Below are positions 8,277 through 18,070 of a stretch of 64,000 bases of DNA, one piece after another. The stretch is from assembly GCA_022647615.1 (NCBI GenBank), contig JALCKZ010000001.1:298178-362177 (forward strand). The letters are read 5' to 3'. Origin of the DNA: Bacteroidales bacterium (lineage in GTDB: Bacteria; Bacteroidota; Bacteroidia; Bacteroidales; UBA932). A program made the translations under genes and the position numbers. Each line of letters opens with the position of its first letter. Positions within the stretch are counted from its first letter, which is position 1. Below the pieces are notes generated by a model. The model was not told the origin of the DNA and searched no databases. It was given only the letters and a program-made list of their open reading frames with translations.

Positions 8277-10379
8277 ATGGAGAAGAAGTTTAAAAGACAT
8301 TTGATTACGGCCGCACTGCCTTATGCAAACGGCTCTGTCCACATTGGCCATCTTGCAGGAGTTTATGTTCCCGCCGATATTTATGCGCGTTTCCAACGTC
8401 TTAAGGGTGAGGATGTTCTATTTGTATGCGGAAGCGACGAACACGGAGTTCCAATCACCATTAAAGCAAAACAGCAGGGCTGCACTCCACAAGATATCGT
8501 GGATAAATATCATGCGATAATCAAAGATTCTTTTAACCGTTTTGGAATTAGCTTTAGCATCTACTCCAGAACAAGTTCTAAAATTCATGCAGAAACTGCC
8601 TCTGAGTTTTTCCTTAAACTTTATAAAGACGGCGCATTTGTAGAGCAAGAAAGCGAGCAATATTTTGATACTGCAACCAACACTTTCCTGGCCGACAGAT
8701 ACATTGTCGGAACTTGTCCAAAGTGCGGATTTGAAGGAGCTTACGGGGACCAATGTGAAAAATGCGGCAGCACTTTAAGCCCGGATGAACTAATAAATCC
8801 ACACTCTTCCATAAGCGGCGCAACTCCAATTAAAAAGAAAACAAAGCATTGGTATTTGCCTTTGGATAAATATGAAGATTGGCTAAAAGACTGGATACTA
8901 AACAATCACAAGGAGTGGAAAACAAATGTTTACGGACAGTGCAAGTCATGGCTGGACGGTGGTTTAAAGCCAAGAGCCGTAACAAGAGATTTGGACTGGG
9001 GCATTCCAGTTCCGCTGGATGATGCAAAAGGAAAAGTTCTATATGTTTGGTTTGATGCTCCAATCGGCTATATATCAAACACTAAGGAGCTTCTTCCAAA
9101 TGAATGGGAAAAATGGTGGAAGAGCGAAGACACCCACATGGTTCACTTCATTGGAAAGGATAACATTGTCTTCCACTGCATAGTTTTCCCCGCAATGCTA
9201 AAGGCTCACGGCGGATATGTTCTGCCTGATAATGTTCCCGCAAATGAATTCTTAAATCTAGAAGGAGATAAGATTTCCACCTCCCGCAACTGGGCGGTAT
9301 GGCTGGAGGATTATCTTGCAGATTTCCCTGGACAACAAGATGTTCTGCGCTACGCACTTTGTGCAAATGCGCCGGAAACAAAGGATAATGATTTCACGTG
9401 GAAAGATTTCCAGGCCCGCAACAACAGTGAACTTGTTGCTATCTACGGCAACTTCGTAAACCGCAGTATTGTTTTGACACACAAGTATTTTGACGGAAAA
9501 GTTCCTGCAATTCCGGAAGGTGCGCTGCAACAGATAGACAAAGATTTTATAGCAGCAATTCCTCAAATTAAAGAGCAGCTTCAAAACAGCCTGGAGAATT
9601 TTAAATTCAGAGATGCACTTAAAGAGGCAATGAATATGGCCCGTCTTGGCAATAAATATTTAACTGACACTGAGCCATGGAAGGTTATAAAAACGGATAA
9701 AGACAGAGTTGCGGTAATACTAAATCTTTCTCTGCAACTATGTGCTAATCTGTCAATTGCGTTTGAACCATTCTGCCCGTTCTCTTCCAAAAAATTACAG
9801 GCAATGCTTAACATTGCTCCTGCTAACAAGGAGATTTGTCCAATAAGCAAACCGTCGGGATTAATAGATTGGGCAAACATAGGCAGAACAGATTTGCTGG
9901 AAGCGGGCCATGTAATCAACGCCCCTGAATTGCTGTTCAGCAAAATAGAAGATGACGCCGTAAATGCTCAAGTTCAGAAACTTAACGATACCAAGAAAGC
10001 TAATGCAGCAAAAGCCGCAGAAGCCGCCGCTAAAGTTGTAGCGCCGCAAAAGGCTGAGTGCGTGATAGATGACTTTGACAAAATGGACATCAGAACAGCA
10101 ACTGTTCTGGAGGCTGTCAAGGTTCCAAAGACTGACAAGCTGTTAAAGCTCACGATAGATACCGGCATTGACAAGCGCGTAATCGTTTCAGGCATAGCAG
10201 AATACTACACTCCGGAGCAAATGGTCGGAAAACAAATTTGCATACTTGCAAACTTAAAACCTCGTATGCTGAGAGGGATAGAGAGCAAGGGAATGATTTT
10301 GATGGCTAAGGATGGTGCGGGTAAAATGCGGTTTGTTACTCCGCAGGAGGTTGTTGCAAACGGTGCGCAAATCGGTTAG
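8277..10379 (+). CDS. metG: Methionyl-tRNA synthetase with C-terminal tRNA-binding domain
   Basis: Charges tRNA-Met; 700 residues. The HIGH motif is in [16 protein letters not shown] (about 11-26). The zinc knuckle [18 protein letters not shown] (about 145-162) marks the MetG1/E. coli-like class. The KMSKS equivalent is [13 protein letters not shown]. After an alanine/lysine-rich linker around residues 565-585, an OB-fold EMAP/Trbp111-like domain ([20 protein letters not shown] onward) closes the protein, giving dimerisation and tRNA binding. It is preceded at 8214 by the variant motif CTGTCGTGA in the 64-bp gap after dnaG. Confidence 0.97.
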   Translation: MEKKFKRHLITAALPYANGSVHIGHLAGVYVPADIYARFQRLKGEDVLFVCGSDEHGVPITIKAKQQGCTPQDIVDKYHAIIKDSFNRFGISFSIYSRTSSKIHAETASEFFLKLYKDGAFVEQESEQYFDTATNTFLADRYIVGTCPKCGFEGAYGDQCEKCGSTLSPDELINPHSSISGATPIKKKTKHWYLPLDKYEDWLKDWILNNHKEWKTNVYGQCKSWLDGGLKPRAVTRDLDWGIPVPLDDAKGKVLYVWFDAPIGYISNTKELLPNEWEKWWKSEDTHMVHFIGKDNIVFHCIVFPAMLKAHGGYVLPDNVPANEFLNLEGDKISTSRNWAVWLEDYLADFPGQQDVLRYALCANAPETKDNDFTWKDFQARNNSELVAIYGNFVNRSIVLTHKYFDGKVPAIPEGALQQIDKDFIAAIPQIKEQLQNSLENFKFRDALKEAMNMARLGNKYLTDTEPWKVIKTDKDRVAVILNLSLQLCANLSIAFEPFCPFSSKKLQAMLNIAPANKEICPISKPSGLIDWANIGRTDLLEAGHVINAPELLFSKIEDDAVNAQVQKLNDTKKANAAKAAEAAAKVVAPQKAECVIDDFDKMDIRTATVLEAVKVPKTDKLLKLTIDTGIDKRVIVSGIAEYYTPEQMVGKQICILANLKPRMLRGIESKGMILMAKDGAGKMRFVTPQEVVANGAQIG

Positions 10380-10447
10380 ACACCCGTTTAGGCTGCGGCT
10401 GAGCCGGCTGCGGCGGAATATTTAAATTTTTATAGTCTAATCGTAGA

Positions 10448-11290
10448 TTATAGATTGTAATGAATAACGCGCAGCTCATCCGCGTTATACAACAGATGCT
10501 CCAGCACAGGCTTCAGCGGCTCGCGCAACGCATAAACAACCAACGCAAGCACCACAACCGCGGCAACACCATACCCGAAGTATTTTAAGTATTTAAGAAT
10601 CTTTGCATTACGCAGCTTCCTCTCTGCCTGGAGCTGCTGTTCCTCTTCCTTCTGTCTCTTGGCCCACGCATCAGCTTTAGCCTTTGCTTTAGCTTTTTCC
10701 TCCTCTGCTTTTGCAAGCTCCTCAGCACGTTTTTTCTCACGCTCTACAGCATCTTCCGCACTCTCCGTCTCCCCCTCGGCCGCAGAATTTTTAACTGCGC
10801 TCCAGTCCTTAGAAGCCTCCTTCTCTCCAACAACTTTTGCTTTGGAAGCATTTGCCTCTTTCTCAGCGACAGTTGTAAATATCTCTGCTATAGACTCTTT
10901 AGCGCTCTCATCCTGGCCCTCTATATCTTTCACAACTTTTGCGCGCGGTTTGCCGTCCAAACCAATTTCTTGTTTTTCATCCTCAATTAGCTCTCCCCTT
11001 CTTCTTCTCTCAGCAATCTCCTCTGCTGCATGTTTCTCTTTCTCAATTCTTTCAGCCTCAGCCCTTGCTGCCTCCTCCTGCTCCTTTTGCTGTTGAACTT
11101 TTTGCGCATCCTGCCACAGTTTCTGCTCCGCTTTTTTCTCCGACTCTGCAATCTGCTGCGCCTCAAGCCTTTTCTTAAGTTCAATCTCTTCAGGAGACAA
11201 CTCCTCGTCACTTGCAGCTTCTTCAGCACTTGCAGCACCGGACTTTGTAACTACGTTAACCTCAACATTATTTACATCGCCGCCTTTGCA
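10448..11290 (-). pseudogene. Downstream, frame-shifted part of the HU-CCDC81-type membrane protein
   Basis: An open frame with no ATG or GTG start near its beginning; the first possible start is TTG at 11200. It continues in the -1 frame from the gene upstream, overlapping that gene's last 16 sense bases (11275-11290). It encodes a long E/K/A/Q-rich coiled-coil segment and one transmembrane helix near the end (ILKYLKYFGYGVAAVVVLAL), then about 25 residues. Relatives of the upstream half usually carry this charged region, a transmembrane helix and often a SPOR domain in a single chain, but no SPOR domain is visible here. A real frameshift, programmed frameshift or sequencing error all fit. 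A separate small gene starting at TTG is less likely. Confidence 0.6.
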
Positions 11291-12405
11291 TTAAGGCCTA
11301 TCGCACCTACAGCGCTCTGAGCATCTTCAACTCCGCCAGCTTTAGCAGCTCCCGATTTTTTCTCGCTTTCTTCATCTTCTATCTCAACAGCCTTATGCTC
11401 AACTTCATACTTTCCATTATCGCCAAGCACGACAACCTCTGTTGCCTCTGACTGCAACGGTTTTCCAAACACATAAGAATGTCCTCCAAGAACACCTGCA
11501 CTTGGAATGAATTTATCTGTTCTCTCTGCTGAATTATCTGACTCAACAGGATTTTGTTTCTTGGTAAAATGAAGAACTTCAGCCTCTTTTTTTATAGGGT
11601 GCGGCTCCTCATTTTCTACACTATCGGCAACATCATCTGAATGTCCGGAATCTACAATCACAGTTCCCTTAATAGTATCGTCAACCCTCTTTGCGGCAGG
11701 TGCAATTGCAGCAGGGGCAATCTTGTAAACATCTGCTACAGAACTAATTTCACGAGCGATTGTCTTTTCTTCATCAATAGCATCTTCATCTTTTGCTTCG
11801 CTCTCATTATTGAATTCATAATCAATAGGAGGCTGTTCAACCTTTGCAAATTCAGGACTGTGCTCTGGAGCGCCAAAATCCTCTATGGTCCCGCTTACGC
11901 TCTTTTCCGTACTGCCCAAAATATTAACAGCATCTCCATGGTCCTTAGACTCTTGCTTAGCTCCATCTCCGCTGCGGGAATCTATTTTCTCAACCTTAAA
12001 GCTATCCAATCCAAAACTATCGGGAGACAAATTCAAACTCCCGGCTGTTTCAAAATTATATTTGAAATCATCTCCAAAGATTATTTTTCCAAGCCCGTCA
12101 ATTGAAAAAGCCTTATTATCTATTAGGCTGGTTTTTACGGAATTAACAAATTCAGCAACTTCTTTCCTTCCCTCTTCCAAAGTTATTCCTTTTGCAGAAG
12201 AATATTCATCCTCCAGCAACCCGTCATTGTCCACATCAAAACTATTAAAGACTATTTTCCTATACGGAGGGGCAATGACAGAACCGTCCGGAGAAAATCC
12301 GGCAGGCACATCCTCTACCTCCAAAGAACCCATCATTGGCAAAGAGACCTTGCCATTTTGCATTATAATTCTTTTGAGCAGTTGAGATATAAGACTTAAA
12401 TCCAT
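11272..12405 (-). CDS. HU-CCDC81-type (SPOR-family) protein, N-terminal part
   Basis: A 377-residue frame whose N-terminus (MDLSLISQLLKRIIMQNGKV, SLPMMGSLEVEDVPAGF...) matches the paired CCDC81-like HU domains found at the start of Bacteroidetes SPOR-domain cell-envelope proteins; the second HU-like unit begins around GITLEEGRKEVAEFVNSVK. From about residue 150 onward it is acidic and low in complexity. The frame ends abruptly at GLNAKAAM-stop, where the -1 frame opens and runs on for 280 codons (previous entry). Likely role: cell-division or peptidoglycan-associated cytoplasmic anchoring; this is inferred from the family only. Upstream sits the divergent tRNA-Asn promoter. Confidence 0.6.
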   Translation of the reverse strand: MDLSLISQLLKRIIMQNGKVSLPMMGSLEVEDVPAGFSPDGSVIAPPYRKIVFNSFDVDNDGLLEDEYSSAKGITLEEGRKEVAEFVNSVKTSLIDNKAFSIDGLGKIIFGDDFKYNFETAGSLNLSPDSFGLDSFKVEKIDSRSGDGAKQESKDHGDAVNILGSTEKSVSGTIEDFGAPEHSPEFAKVEQPPIDYEFNNESEAKDEDAIDEEKTIAREISSVADVYKIAPAAIAPAAKRVDDTIKGTVIVDSGHSDDVADSVENEEPHPIKKEAEVLHFTKKQNPVESDNSAERTDKFIPSAGVLGGHSYVFGKPLQSEATEVVVLGDNGKYEVEHKAVEIEDEESEKKSGAAKAGGVEDAQSAVGAIGLNAKAAM

Positions 12406-12474
12406 ATAATTGACATTTTACACCTAGACGGTCGCGGGCAAAGTTACTCTATTTTTGCCATTTTACTTAAAAGA

Positions 12475-12506
12475 TTTGGAACTTCTTTAAAAAAACTATA
12501 CTTTTG
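12475..12506 (+). promoter_or_regulatory. Bacteroidetes-type promoter for tRNA-Asn
   Basis: TTTG at 12475-12478 and TACTTTTG at 12499-12506 are separated by 20 bases, an excellent fit to TTTG-N19-21-TAnnTTTG. The tRNA begins 29 bases downstream. Confidence 0.75.
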
Positions 12507-12534
12507 TACCCCTCAAAGAGAGAGGATAATATTT

Positions 12535-12608
12535 TCCTGAATAGCTCAGTTGGTTAGAGCACCTGACTGTTAATCAGGGGGTCGCAGGTTCAAGTCCTGC
12601 TTCAGGAG
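12535..12608 (+). tRNA. tRNA-Asn (GTT)
   Basis: Cloverleaf: acceptor TCCTGAA/TTCAGGA, D-arm GCTCAGTTGGTTAGAGC, anticodon stem CCTGA/TCAGG with loop CTGTTAA (anticodon GTT), T-arm GCAGG-TTCAAGT-CCTGC, discriminator G. CCA is not encoded. A terminator follows directly. Confidence 0.97.
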
Positions 12609-12609
12609 C

Positions 12610-12646
12610 AAAAAACGCCGGCAACATAATTGCCGGCGTTTTTTAT
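12610..12646 (+). terminator. Rho-independent terminator after tRNA-Asn
   Basis: The stem AACGCCGGCAA / TTGCCGGCGTT with a short loop (about CATAA) is followed by a run of T. The A-run before the stem also makes it usable for minus-strand transcription. Confidence 0.9.
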
Positions 12647-12724
12647 ATCAGTCAGTTTCAAACTATTCATTCTGCTGGTTTCAAGCCGTTTACAACAGCC
12701 TAATTCAAGCAAACAACACCTCAG

Positions 12725-13564
12725 CTATCTTATCTTTGTAGGGTCATCTATTCCTCTCTTAATACCCAAAAATTTGCAAAGGCGGGCCCTAAATGAGCGT
12801 CTATTCTTAAGTCTCTCTGCATTATACAGAGCACCCATTCCAACCTGGGCATAATCCCATCCTCTTATCTTACAATACTCCACAACAATGGCCGCAACAA
12901 CAAGAGGACTGCACCCTAAATTTGCCAGATCGCTTGTAAACTGAAGCCTGGAATGTGTCCTAAAATTAGAACGATTTACATCTATAAGAGCAAAATGAAA
13001 TTTCCCGTCTATCACTTTATAAAGAATGTTCTCCTTGTTGTAATCATTGTGAGTGACATGATGCTTATGCAAATCCACGCAATAGGCCGCAAAAGCATAG
13101 ATAAACTCCTTTAAAACAGATATTTTGCTTGGGTCCTTATCATAGAAATCCAAATTCATAAGTTCCCCTATAGACCTGTAATCTGTATATAAGCAAACAT
13201 AATAACCGGTATGAAAAATCCCGTGCAAAGACATCTCCATATAGCCCACAGGCTCCGGGGTTTCAAAGCCCATATTCAACAACCTAAGAGAATATTCATA
13301 AGAACGCTTGGCCTTTGTGGGTCTTAAGAAAGTATAGACAAACCTGTTAAATTCAGTCGGTTTCTTAAATTTCTTAACCACAAATTTAACTCCATCAATA
13401 GTTACGCTCTCAACCGTATTACGATAATTGCGGTATATCTTATCGGGATTGTAATCATGCCTCCAAATATTATTGATAAATGGCGCAAATTTCTCATACT
13501 TCGGGTTGATAACAACCTTGGTTATTTTCATTTTGCTCTCTTTATTACAATTATCAGAATCCAT
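12725..13564 (-). CDS. Lipopolysaccharide kinase (Kdo/WaaP)-like protein
   Basis: A small eukaryotic-type kinase fold of the Kdo/WaaP/InaA group, thought to phosphorylate LPS core sugars or another envelope substrate. The catalytic loop reads HVTHNDYNKENILY (HxD...N pattern), and the metal-binding Asp sits in FALIDVNRSNF; a conserved lysine lies in VKFVVKKFKK. The upstream frame remains open to 13669, but ATG at 13564 (MDSDNCNKES) or 13531 (MKITKVVINPKY) is the more credible start; family homology begins at the latter. No signal peptide. It is monocistronic between terminators. The 13-mer TTTTGGAACAAAA lies 75 bases upstream. Confidence 0.75.
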   Translation of the reverse strand: MDSDNCNKESKMKITKVVINPKYEKFAPFINNIWRHDYNPDKIYRNYRNTVESVTIDGVKFVVKKFKKPTEFNRFVYTFLRPTKAKRSYEYSLRLLNMGFETPEPVGYMEMSLHGIFHTGYYVCLYTDYRSIGELMNLDFYDKDPSKISVLKEFIYAFAAYCVDLHKHHVTHNDYNKENILYKVIDGKFHFALIDVNRSNFRTHSRLQFTSDLANLGCSPLVVAAIVVEYCKIRGWDYAQVGMGALYNAERLKNRRSFRARLCKFLGIKRGIDDPTKIR

Positions 13565-13690
13565 GTCAATATCTTTTTTAAGAAGTAACTTTTGATAAAT
13601 ATACTGCAAAAATTTGGCCGACAGTACATTCCTTGGAGTTTTGGAACAAAAGAAAAGGATTACAGACAATTATCGCGACAGTTATGCAGC

Positions 13691-13727
13691 ACAAAAAAAA
13701 GCCGCTTGAAACAAGCGGCTTTTTTTA
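13691..13727. terminator. Bidirectional terminator between ompA-like gene and kinase promoter region
   Basis: AAAAAAAA-GCCGCTTG-aaa-CAAGCGGC-TTTTTTT: an 8-bp GC-rich stem with A-run and T-run on either side. It is well placed to end the minus-strand OmpA transcript. Confidence 0.9.
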
Positions 13728-13743
13728 TATCAAATTATCGTAA

Positions 13744-14934
13744 TTATTCGATAACGACGCAACGGTTAAGTCTGTTTGTCTTAGAGCTGTATTTATCAGT
13801 TCCGCCGATAGACTGTTTAACCAGTTTATCCTTGCTGATACCATACTTGTTAACAAGTAGATCATAAACCTTATTCATTCTGTCAACACCTAGCTTATCA
13901 TTGATCTTCTTAGAACCAGTTGCGCTGTCAGCGCTGCCTGTAACTGTGAATGTATGATTAGAATCAACCTTCATAGCGTTCTTTACATAGAAATCAAGAT
14001 TCATTAGCTGAGTCTCATCAAGAGTAGATTTGCCAAGAGGGAAGAACAAAGCAACTGGAGTAGCTGACTTTGTGTTCTCACCGTTAACAACAACCTCTTT
14101 TGCAGGGCGATTGTTAGCATCGTTCAAATCCTTCTGAAGTTGATTGTTCTTAGCGTTAGCAGCTGCAAGAGCATCGTTAAGATCCTTAATCTTATTGTTA
14201 TAAGGAGTCAAATCAGTAGCTGAATGAGCGCGAGAGAAATCTCTTACTCTGAACTGATAAGCAAGACCTAGAGAAACTGTTGCAAAATACTCCTGACGAG
14301 ATTTGTAAGCCTCTCCGTCCCATCTCTGGTTAACATAAGTCTGGCTAAGATCTAGAGTGATGTCCAAAGCCTTAGCTACGCGGAACATGTTGTAGATACC
14401 AGCTGTAGCAGCTAGTTCCCAATTGCCATGTCTAGGAGAATGTTTTGCAGATGCATAAGCAGCGCCGCCGCCTACGTAAGGAGCGATATCCCAAAATCTA
14501 TCTGAGCGGTATCCGCTGATAGCATTGGAAATGTTCCACATAATGTCTGCACGTGCATAAGACATGTTGAACTCCTGTTTGTAACCATTGTCCTGAGTTC
14601 CATTAGCATAAGCGCTGTTCTTGTTAGAAGTCCAGCCTCTCTGAGAAAGACCATTGTAAGACAATCTAACACCAACACATGGAGTAATCCATTTTCCAAT
14701 ATAAGCGTTTAAAGCAGGAGCTAATCTCTTGCTGAAATCAGCATTCAAATCTTCCTCGCCCTGGTAGTAGTTAACACCACCGCCAACTCCAAGGAAAACA
14801 TTGTCAAAGAAACGATTGGTCTCATAAGGACCTCTCTTTGTCTGTGCCTCTGTTCCTTTAACTGACTGAGCAGCAACTGAAGAAACAGCGAATGCGCAAA
14901 CTGCAACTGTCAAAAATAATTTCTTAAAGTTCAT
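13744..14934 (-). CDS. OmpA-family outer-membrane porin
   Basis: A 396-residue abundant-type outer-membrane protein. The signal peptide is MNFKKLFLTVAVCAFAVSSV... with cleavage near AAQ. An eight-stranded barrel spans about 40-240, a coiled linker follows (NDALAAANAKNNQLQKDLNDA), and the C-terminal OmpA peptidoglycan-binding domain covers about 295-396 (FTVTGSADSATGSKKINDKL, GVDRMNKVYDLLVNKYGI). Normal OmpA domains carry NxxLSxxRA; here the equivalent is NDKLGVDRM, the usual Bacteroidetes variant. It has its own promoter and terminator, so it is probably monocistronic and highly expressed. Confidence 0.92.
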   Translation of the reverse strand: MNFKKLFLTVAVCAFAVSSVAAQSVKGTEAQTKRGPYETNRFFDNVFLGVGGGVNYYQGEEDLNADFSKRLAPALNAYIGKWITPCVGVRLSYNGLSQRGWTSNKNSAYANGTQDNGYKQEFNMSYARADIMWNISNAISGYRSDRFWDIAPYVGGGAAYASAKHSPRHGNWELAATAGIYNMFRVAKALDITLDLSQTYVNQRWDGEAYKSRQEYFATVSLGLAYQFRVRDFSRAHSATDLTPYNNKIKDLNDALAAANAKNNQLQKDLNDANNRPAKEVVVNGENTKSATPVALFFPLGKSTLDETQLMNLDFYVKNAMKVDSNHTFTVTGSADSATGSKKINDKLGVDRMNKVYDLLVNKYGISKDKLVKQSIGGTDKYSSKTNRLNRCVVIE

Positions 14935-15033
14935 TTTAAAAAAATTTTAGTTTATAAATAGTTTCAATTTTTAATATCTAACTCACTCAAATATACCTCA
15001 TTACATCTTTTTAGGGGTATATCCTCATGGCTG

Positions 15034-15064
15034 CAAAGGTAGGATTATTTTTCCAAATTCAAAA
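15034..15064 (-). promoter_or_regulatory. Probable promoter of the OmpA-family gene
   Basis: Read on the minus strand: TTG, 18 bases, then TACCTTTG (plus strand 15034-15041). This fits TTTG-N19-TAnnTTTG closely and leaves a 5' untranslated leader of about 100 bases before the ATG at 14934. Confidence 0.6.
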
Positions 15065-15096
15065 CAATCCAAACGCTTTTGGTGCCTGAAAATGAC

Positions 15097-17919
15097 CTAT
15101 TTCCTCTTAGGGTTCATTACAATCTCCGTTCTATTCTTGTTATTCACAAGCAATTGCGCCATTTTTTGGACTGTTTCCTTTGTTACGTTTTTGTTAATCA
15201 AAGCATCAGAATCAGTCATATCCTTGCCCCAGGAGTAGTATTCTTCTATAAGATTCATAAAATATGAAATTCGTTTCATATTTTCCGGAATATTTTTCTT
15301 AAAACTTTCAATCGTCTTTGTAAGTTCCTCATCTGTAGGGCCATTAGCTGCCAAATCTTCTATGCCTTTATGTACCTTTTCTATCAGACCTTTTGACTTT
15401 TCATACTGAGTCTGGAATGTAACATTGAAATTGTAACGTTCATTGGCGCCCAAAGAAATATACCCGTCTACGGAAGGGCTGTATGTTCCGCCATTTTCCT
15501 CTCTCAAGCTAGCTATATATCTCATTTCCAAGATATAAGTCATTGCCTTCAATTGAATTGCGTTGTCTTTTGTATTCTGCAGAGAACCTGTATAGTATAT
15601 GGCCGCAGAGGTCTGAGGGTTCTTCATATCAAACTCAAATACATCTTCATGCATTCCGGGAGCCATGTACATATTATGATTTACAAACTTGCGCGCAACC
15701 TTTGATTTTACAGGAAGAGCGCCTAAATACTTCTCTACAAAAGGTTTAATAACCTCCGGTTTAAAGTCACCTGCAATATAAATCTCACTGCCGGCAGCGT
15801 CACTGAACAACATATCAAGACCTTTCTTAATATTTGCAGCGCTAACCTTGTCAAGAAGGTCTTTCCCAAAGAAGAAAAATCTTGGACTATTATTATTCAA
15901 AGCTCTTTCATTCTCCTCAGAGAAACGGAAATCAGGATTGCTGCCCAAATTTGAAGCTATGGACTTCATTTGAGACATGCTGTTTTCAAATTCAGCGGCA
16001 TCGCATCTTGGCTCAGTATAGTATAGATAAGCAAGTTGCATCATTGTCTCAAAATCTTTTGTAGAGCCGCCGCCAATAATTCCGCTTGTCAAAGGACCTA
16101 CCGTATTCCCGACAGATACATTTTTGCCTGCGAGAATCTTGTCAAGCTTGCTTTGGCTGAACTTGGAAACACCTGCATTTTGCTGGTAAAATGCTATAAC
16201 ATTCTCCTCAAAACTTGGAAGGACTTCCATTGGCAAAATAGACTTTCCACCCTTTTGCTCTAATCTAAATTGGATAGCATCTTTCTGTATATCTGTTGGA
16301 TAAAGATGTACCTTAAGACCGTTACTTAAAGTCCATGTCTTTGAACCGGCAAAACCGGCCTCTTCTTTTTTAACTTTTCCACCTTTGATAGCTGCTGCAT
16401 TAAGCAGAGGCTCATTGACTGCATTTGCTGCAAGCGGTTTAACCTCAGCAGCATAACCATCATTATAAGATGACAGAACTTCTGCATCTGTCGGGACCTT
16501 AACACCATCTTTCTTAGGGCAAGTGTAAAGAATAATATTATTCTCCTTTGTTATCAAACTCTTTATCATCATGTTAAGCTGCTGCAATGTAATTTGGGGA
16601 ACGTATTGTTTTACAACCTCGTTCTCGTATACAGGATCTACATACGGTTCCTGCTCTAGAAAATAATTAACATATTGCATAGCCAGTTGTCCGTTTGTTC
16701 TTGTTGCTGCTTTGTCTGCAGCAGATTGATAACCTCTTAACAGGTTGGTTTTTGCACGGTCTAGTTCATCTTGAGTAAAGCCATACTGGCCAGCCTGGCG
16801 AATAAGTTTTACAAGCTCTTTTACAGTTGCCAAACCATTACCCTCTTTTGGCAGAGCATAAAAATACGCACCGTCCATAATGGTTGCAAATTGTGCATAA
16901 TCGGCACCGGCCGCTGAGAAGACAGAACCCGGCTCTTTTGCAGCATCAGAAAATCTCTCACTTAACATGCTGGTCATCAAATCTTTGCTTAGATTAAGCG
17001 CAAGATACAAGCCAAGCGGCTTATACTGATTTGGAATAGGCTCCTGCTTAATAATAATATTTACGCTAGTTGAGCTTGTCTCAGGATCTGAGAAAACATT
17101 TACAAGAGGCTCCTTATTATCAGGAACTTTTATAGTCTCTTTAACAGGAGCATTCTCTTTCTTCGGGATGACATTGAACAACTCTTTAATTTTGTTCTCT
17201 ACATAATTTACATCAACATCTCCTGTTACAATAATTGCCTGATTAGCAGGATAATACCATGTCTGGTAAAAAGAGACAAGTTCTTTTGGATCAAAGCCAA
17301 GAATGCACTTGTCATCACCAATGACATTGCAATCTGCATATTTTGTCCCTTTATACAAGACTTTCATTTGAGATTCCGACTGACGTCTTTGTGCAGAATT
17401 TCCGCTGCGCCACTCCTCTACTATGACCCCTCTCTCTTTCTCAATCTCTGAAGGATCATTCTTTACAAAATGAGCATCATTTTGCAAAATTACCAAAGCG
17501 GTGTCTATCATGGCCTTACGCTCTGTAGGAATTGCCTGTAGAACGTAAACTGTTTGTTCAACGCCGGTCATTGCATTTATATTGGCACCAAAAACAAGAC
17601 CGTTCTTTTCCAAATAGGACATCATTGTGTTGCCCGGGAAATCTTTATTTCCGTTAAAGCACATGTGCTCAAGGAAATGTGCAAGTCCCCTCTGAGCCGG
17701 TGTCTCATTAATTGCACCTACATTGGTAGCAATATAAAACTCTGCTCTGTGTTCTGGATTCGCGTTATGTCTTATTATATAGGTAAGCCCGTTATCCAGG
17801 TGCCCTACTCTGACAAGACTATCCAGCTTAATTGGATCCTGAGGGTTAAGCAACATGCTCTGCCCAAAAGAAACTGTCGCGATGCAAACAGCAAGCAACA
17901 GTGTAAATAATTTTCTCAT
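15097..17919 (-). CDS. M16-family zinc metalloprotease (pitrilysin-like), fused double-domain
   Basis: A 940-residue periplasmic peptidase. The signal peptide ends near SFGQ (about residue 20). The inverted zinc motif HxxEH is HFLEH at 81-85, with the distal Glu in the ERGVIVEEW region. The second half (about 520-940) is the catalytically inert M16 C-domain pair, so both halves of the clamshell are in one chain. Such proteins degrade peptides in the periplasm; in Bacteroidetes they are common next to envelope genes. Two copies of CTGTCGGGA (16107, 16488) lie inside the gene. Confidence 0.92.
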   Translation of the reverse strand: MRKLFTLLLAVCIATVSFGQSMLLNPQDPIKLDSLVRVGHLDNGLTYIIRHNANPEHRAEFYIATNVGAINETPAQRGLAHFLEHMCFNGNKDFPGNTMMSYLEKNGLVFGANINAMTGVEQTVYVLQAIPTERKAMIDTALVILQNDAHFVKNDPSEIEKERGVIVEEWRSGNSAQRRQSESQMKVLYKGTKYADCNVIGDDKCILGFDPKELVSFYQTWYYPANQAIIVTGDVDVNYVENKIKELFNVIPKKENAPVKETIKVPDNKEPLVNVFSDPETSSTSVNIIIKQEPIPNQYKPLGLYLALNLSKDLMTSMLSERFSDAAKEPGSVFSAAGADYAQFATIMDGAYFYALPKEGNGLATVKELVKLIRQAGQYGFTQDELDRAKTNLLRGYQSAADKAATRTNGQLAMQYVNYFLEQEPYVDPVYENEVVKQYVPQITLQQLNMMIKSLITKENNIILYTCPKKDGVKVPTDAEVLSSYNDGYAAEVKPLAANAVNEPLLNAAAIKGGKVKKEEAGFAGSKTWTLSNGLKVHLYPTDIQKDAIQFRLEQKGGKSILPMEVLPSFEENVIAFYQQNAGVSKFSQSKLDKILAGKNVSVGNTVGPLTSGIIGGGSTKDFETMMQLAYLYYTEPRCDAAEFENSMSQMKSIASNLGSNPDFRFSEENERALNNNSPRFFFFGKDLLDKVSAANIKKGLDMLFSDAAGSEIYIAGDFKPEVIKPFVEKYLGALPVKSKVARKFVNHNMYMAPGMHEDVFEFDMKNPQTSAAIYYTGSLQNTKDNAIQLKAMTYILEMRYIASLREENGGTYSPSVDGYISLGANERYNFNVTFQTQYEKSKGLIEKVHKGIEDLAANGPTDEELTKTIESFKKNIPENMKRISYFMNLIEEYYSWGKDMTDSDALINKNVTKETVQKMAQLLVNNKNRTEIVMNPKRK

Positions 17920-18070
17920 ATCAGTTATTTTGAATTAAAAATTGCAATTTTACACTCCAGATTTTACGTCTGGTCTTAAATTTGATATAACCCTTTACAA
18001 AAATAGTGCTAATTAGCGAAAAATAAAATTTTTATAAATAATATAAATAACTAGAGTAAAAAGATATAGC

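Noticed and set aside
9841-9870. CCGTCGGGA and similar near-matches to the repeated motif
   Set aside because: One mismatch in the core; excluded from the count.
10659-11096. Plus-strand frames rich in S, F and A or L
   Set aside because: Antisense of a charged coiled-coil region; composition explained by that strand.
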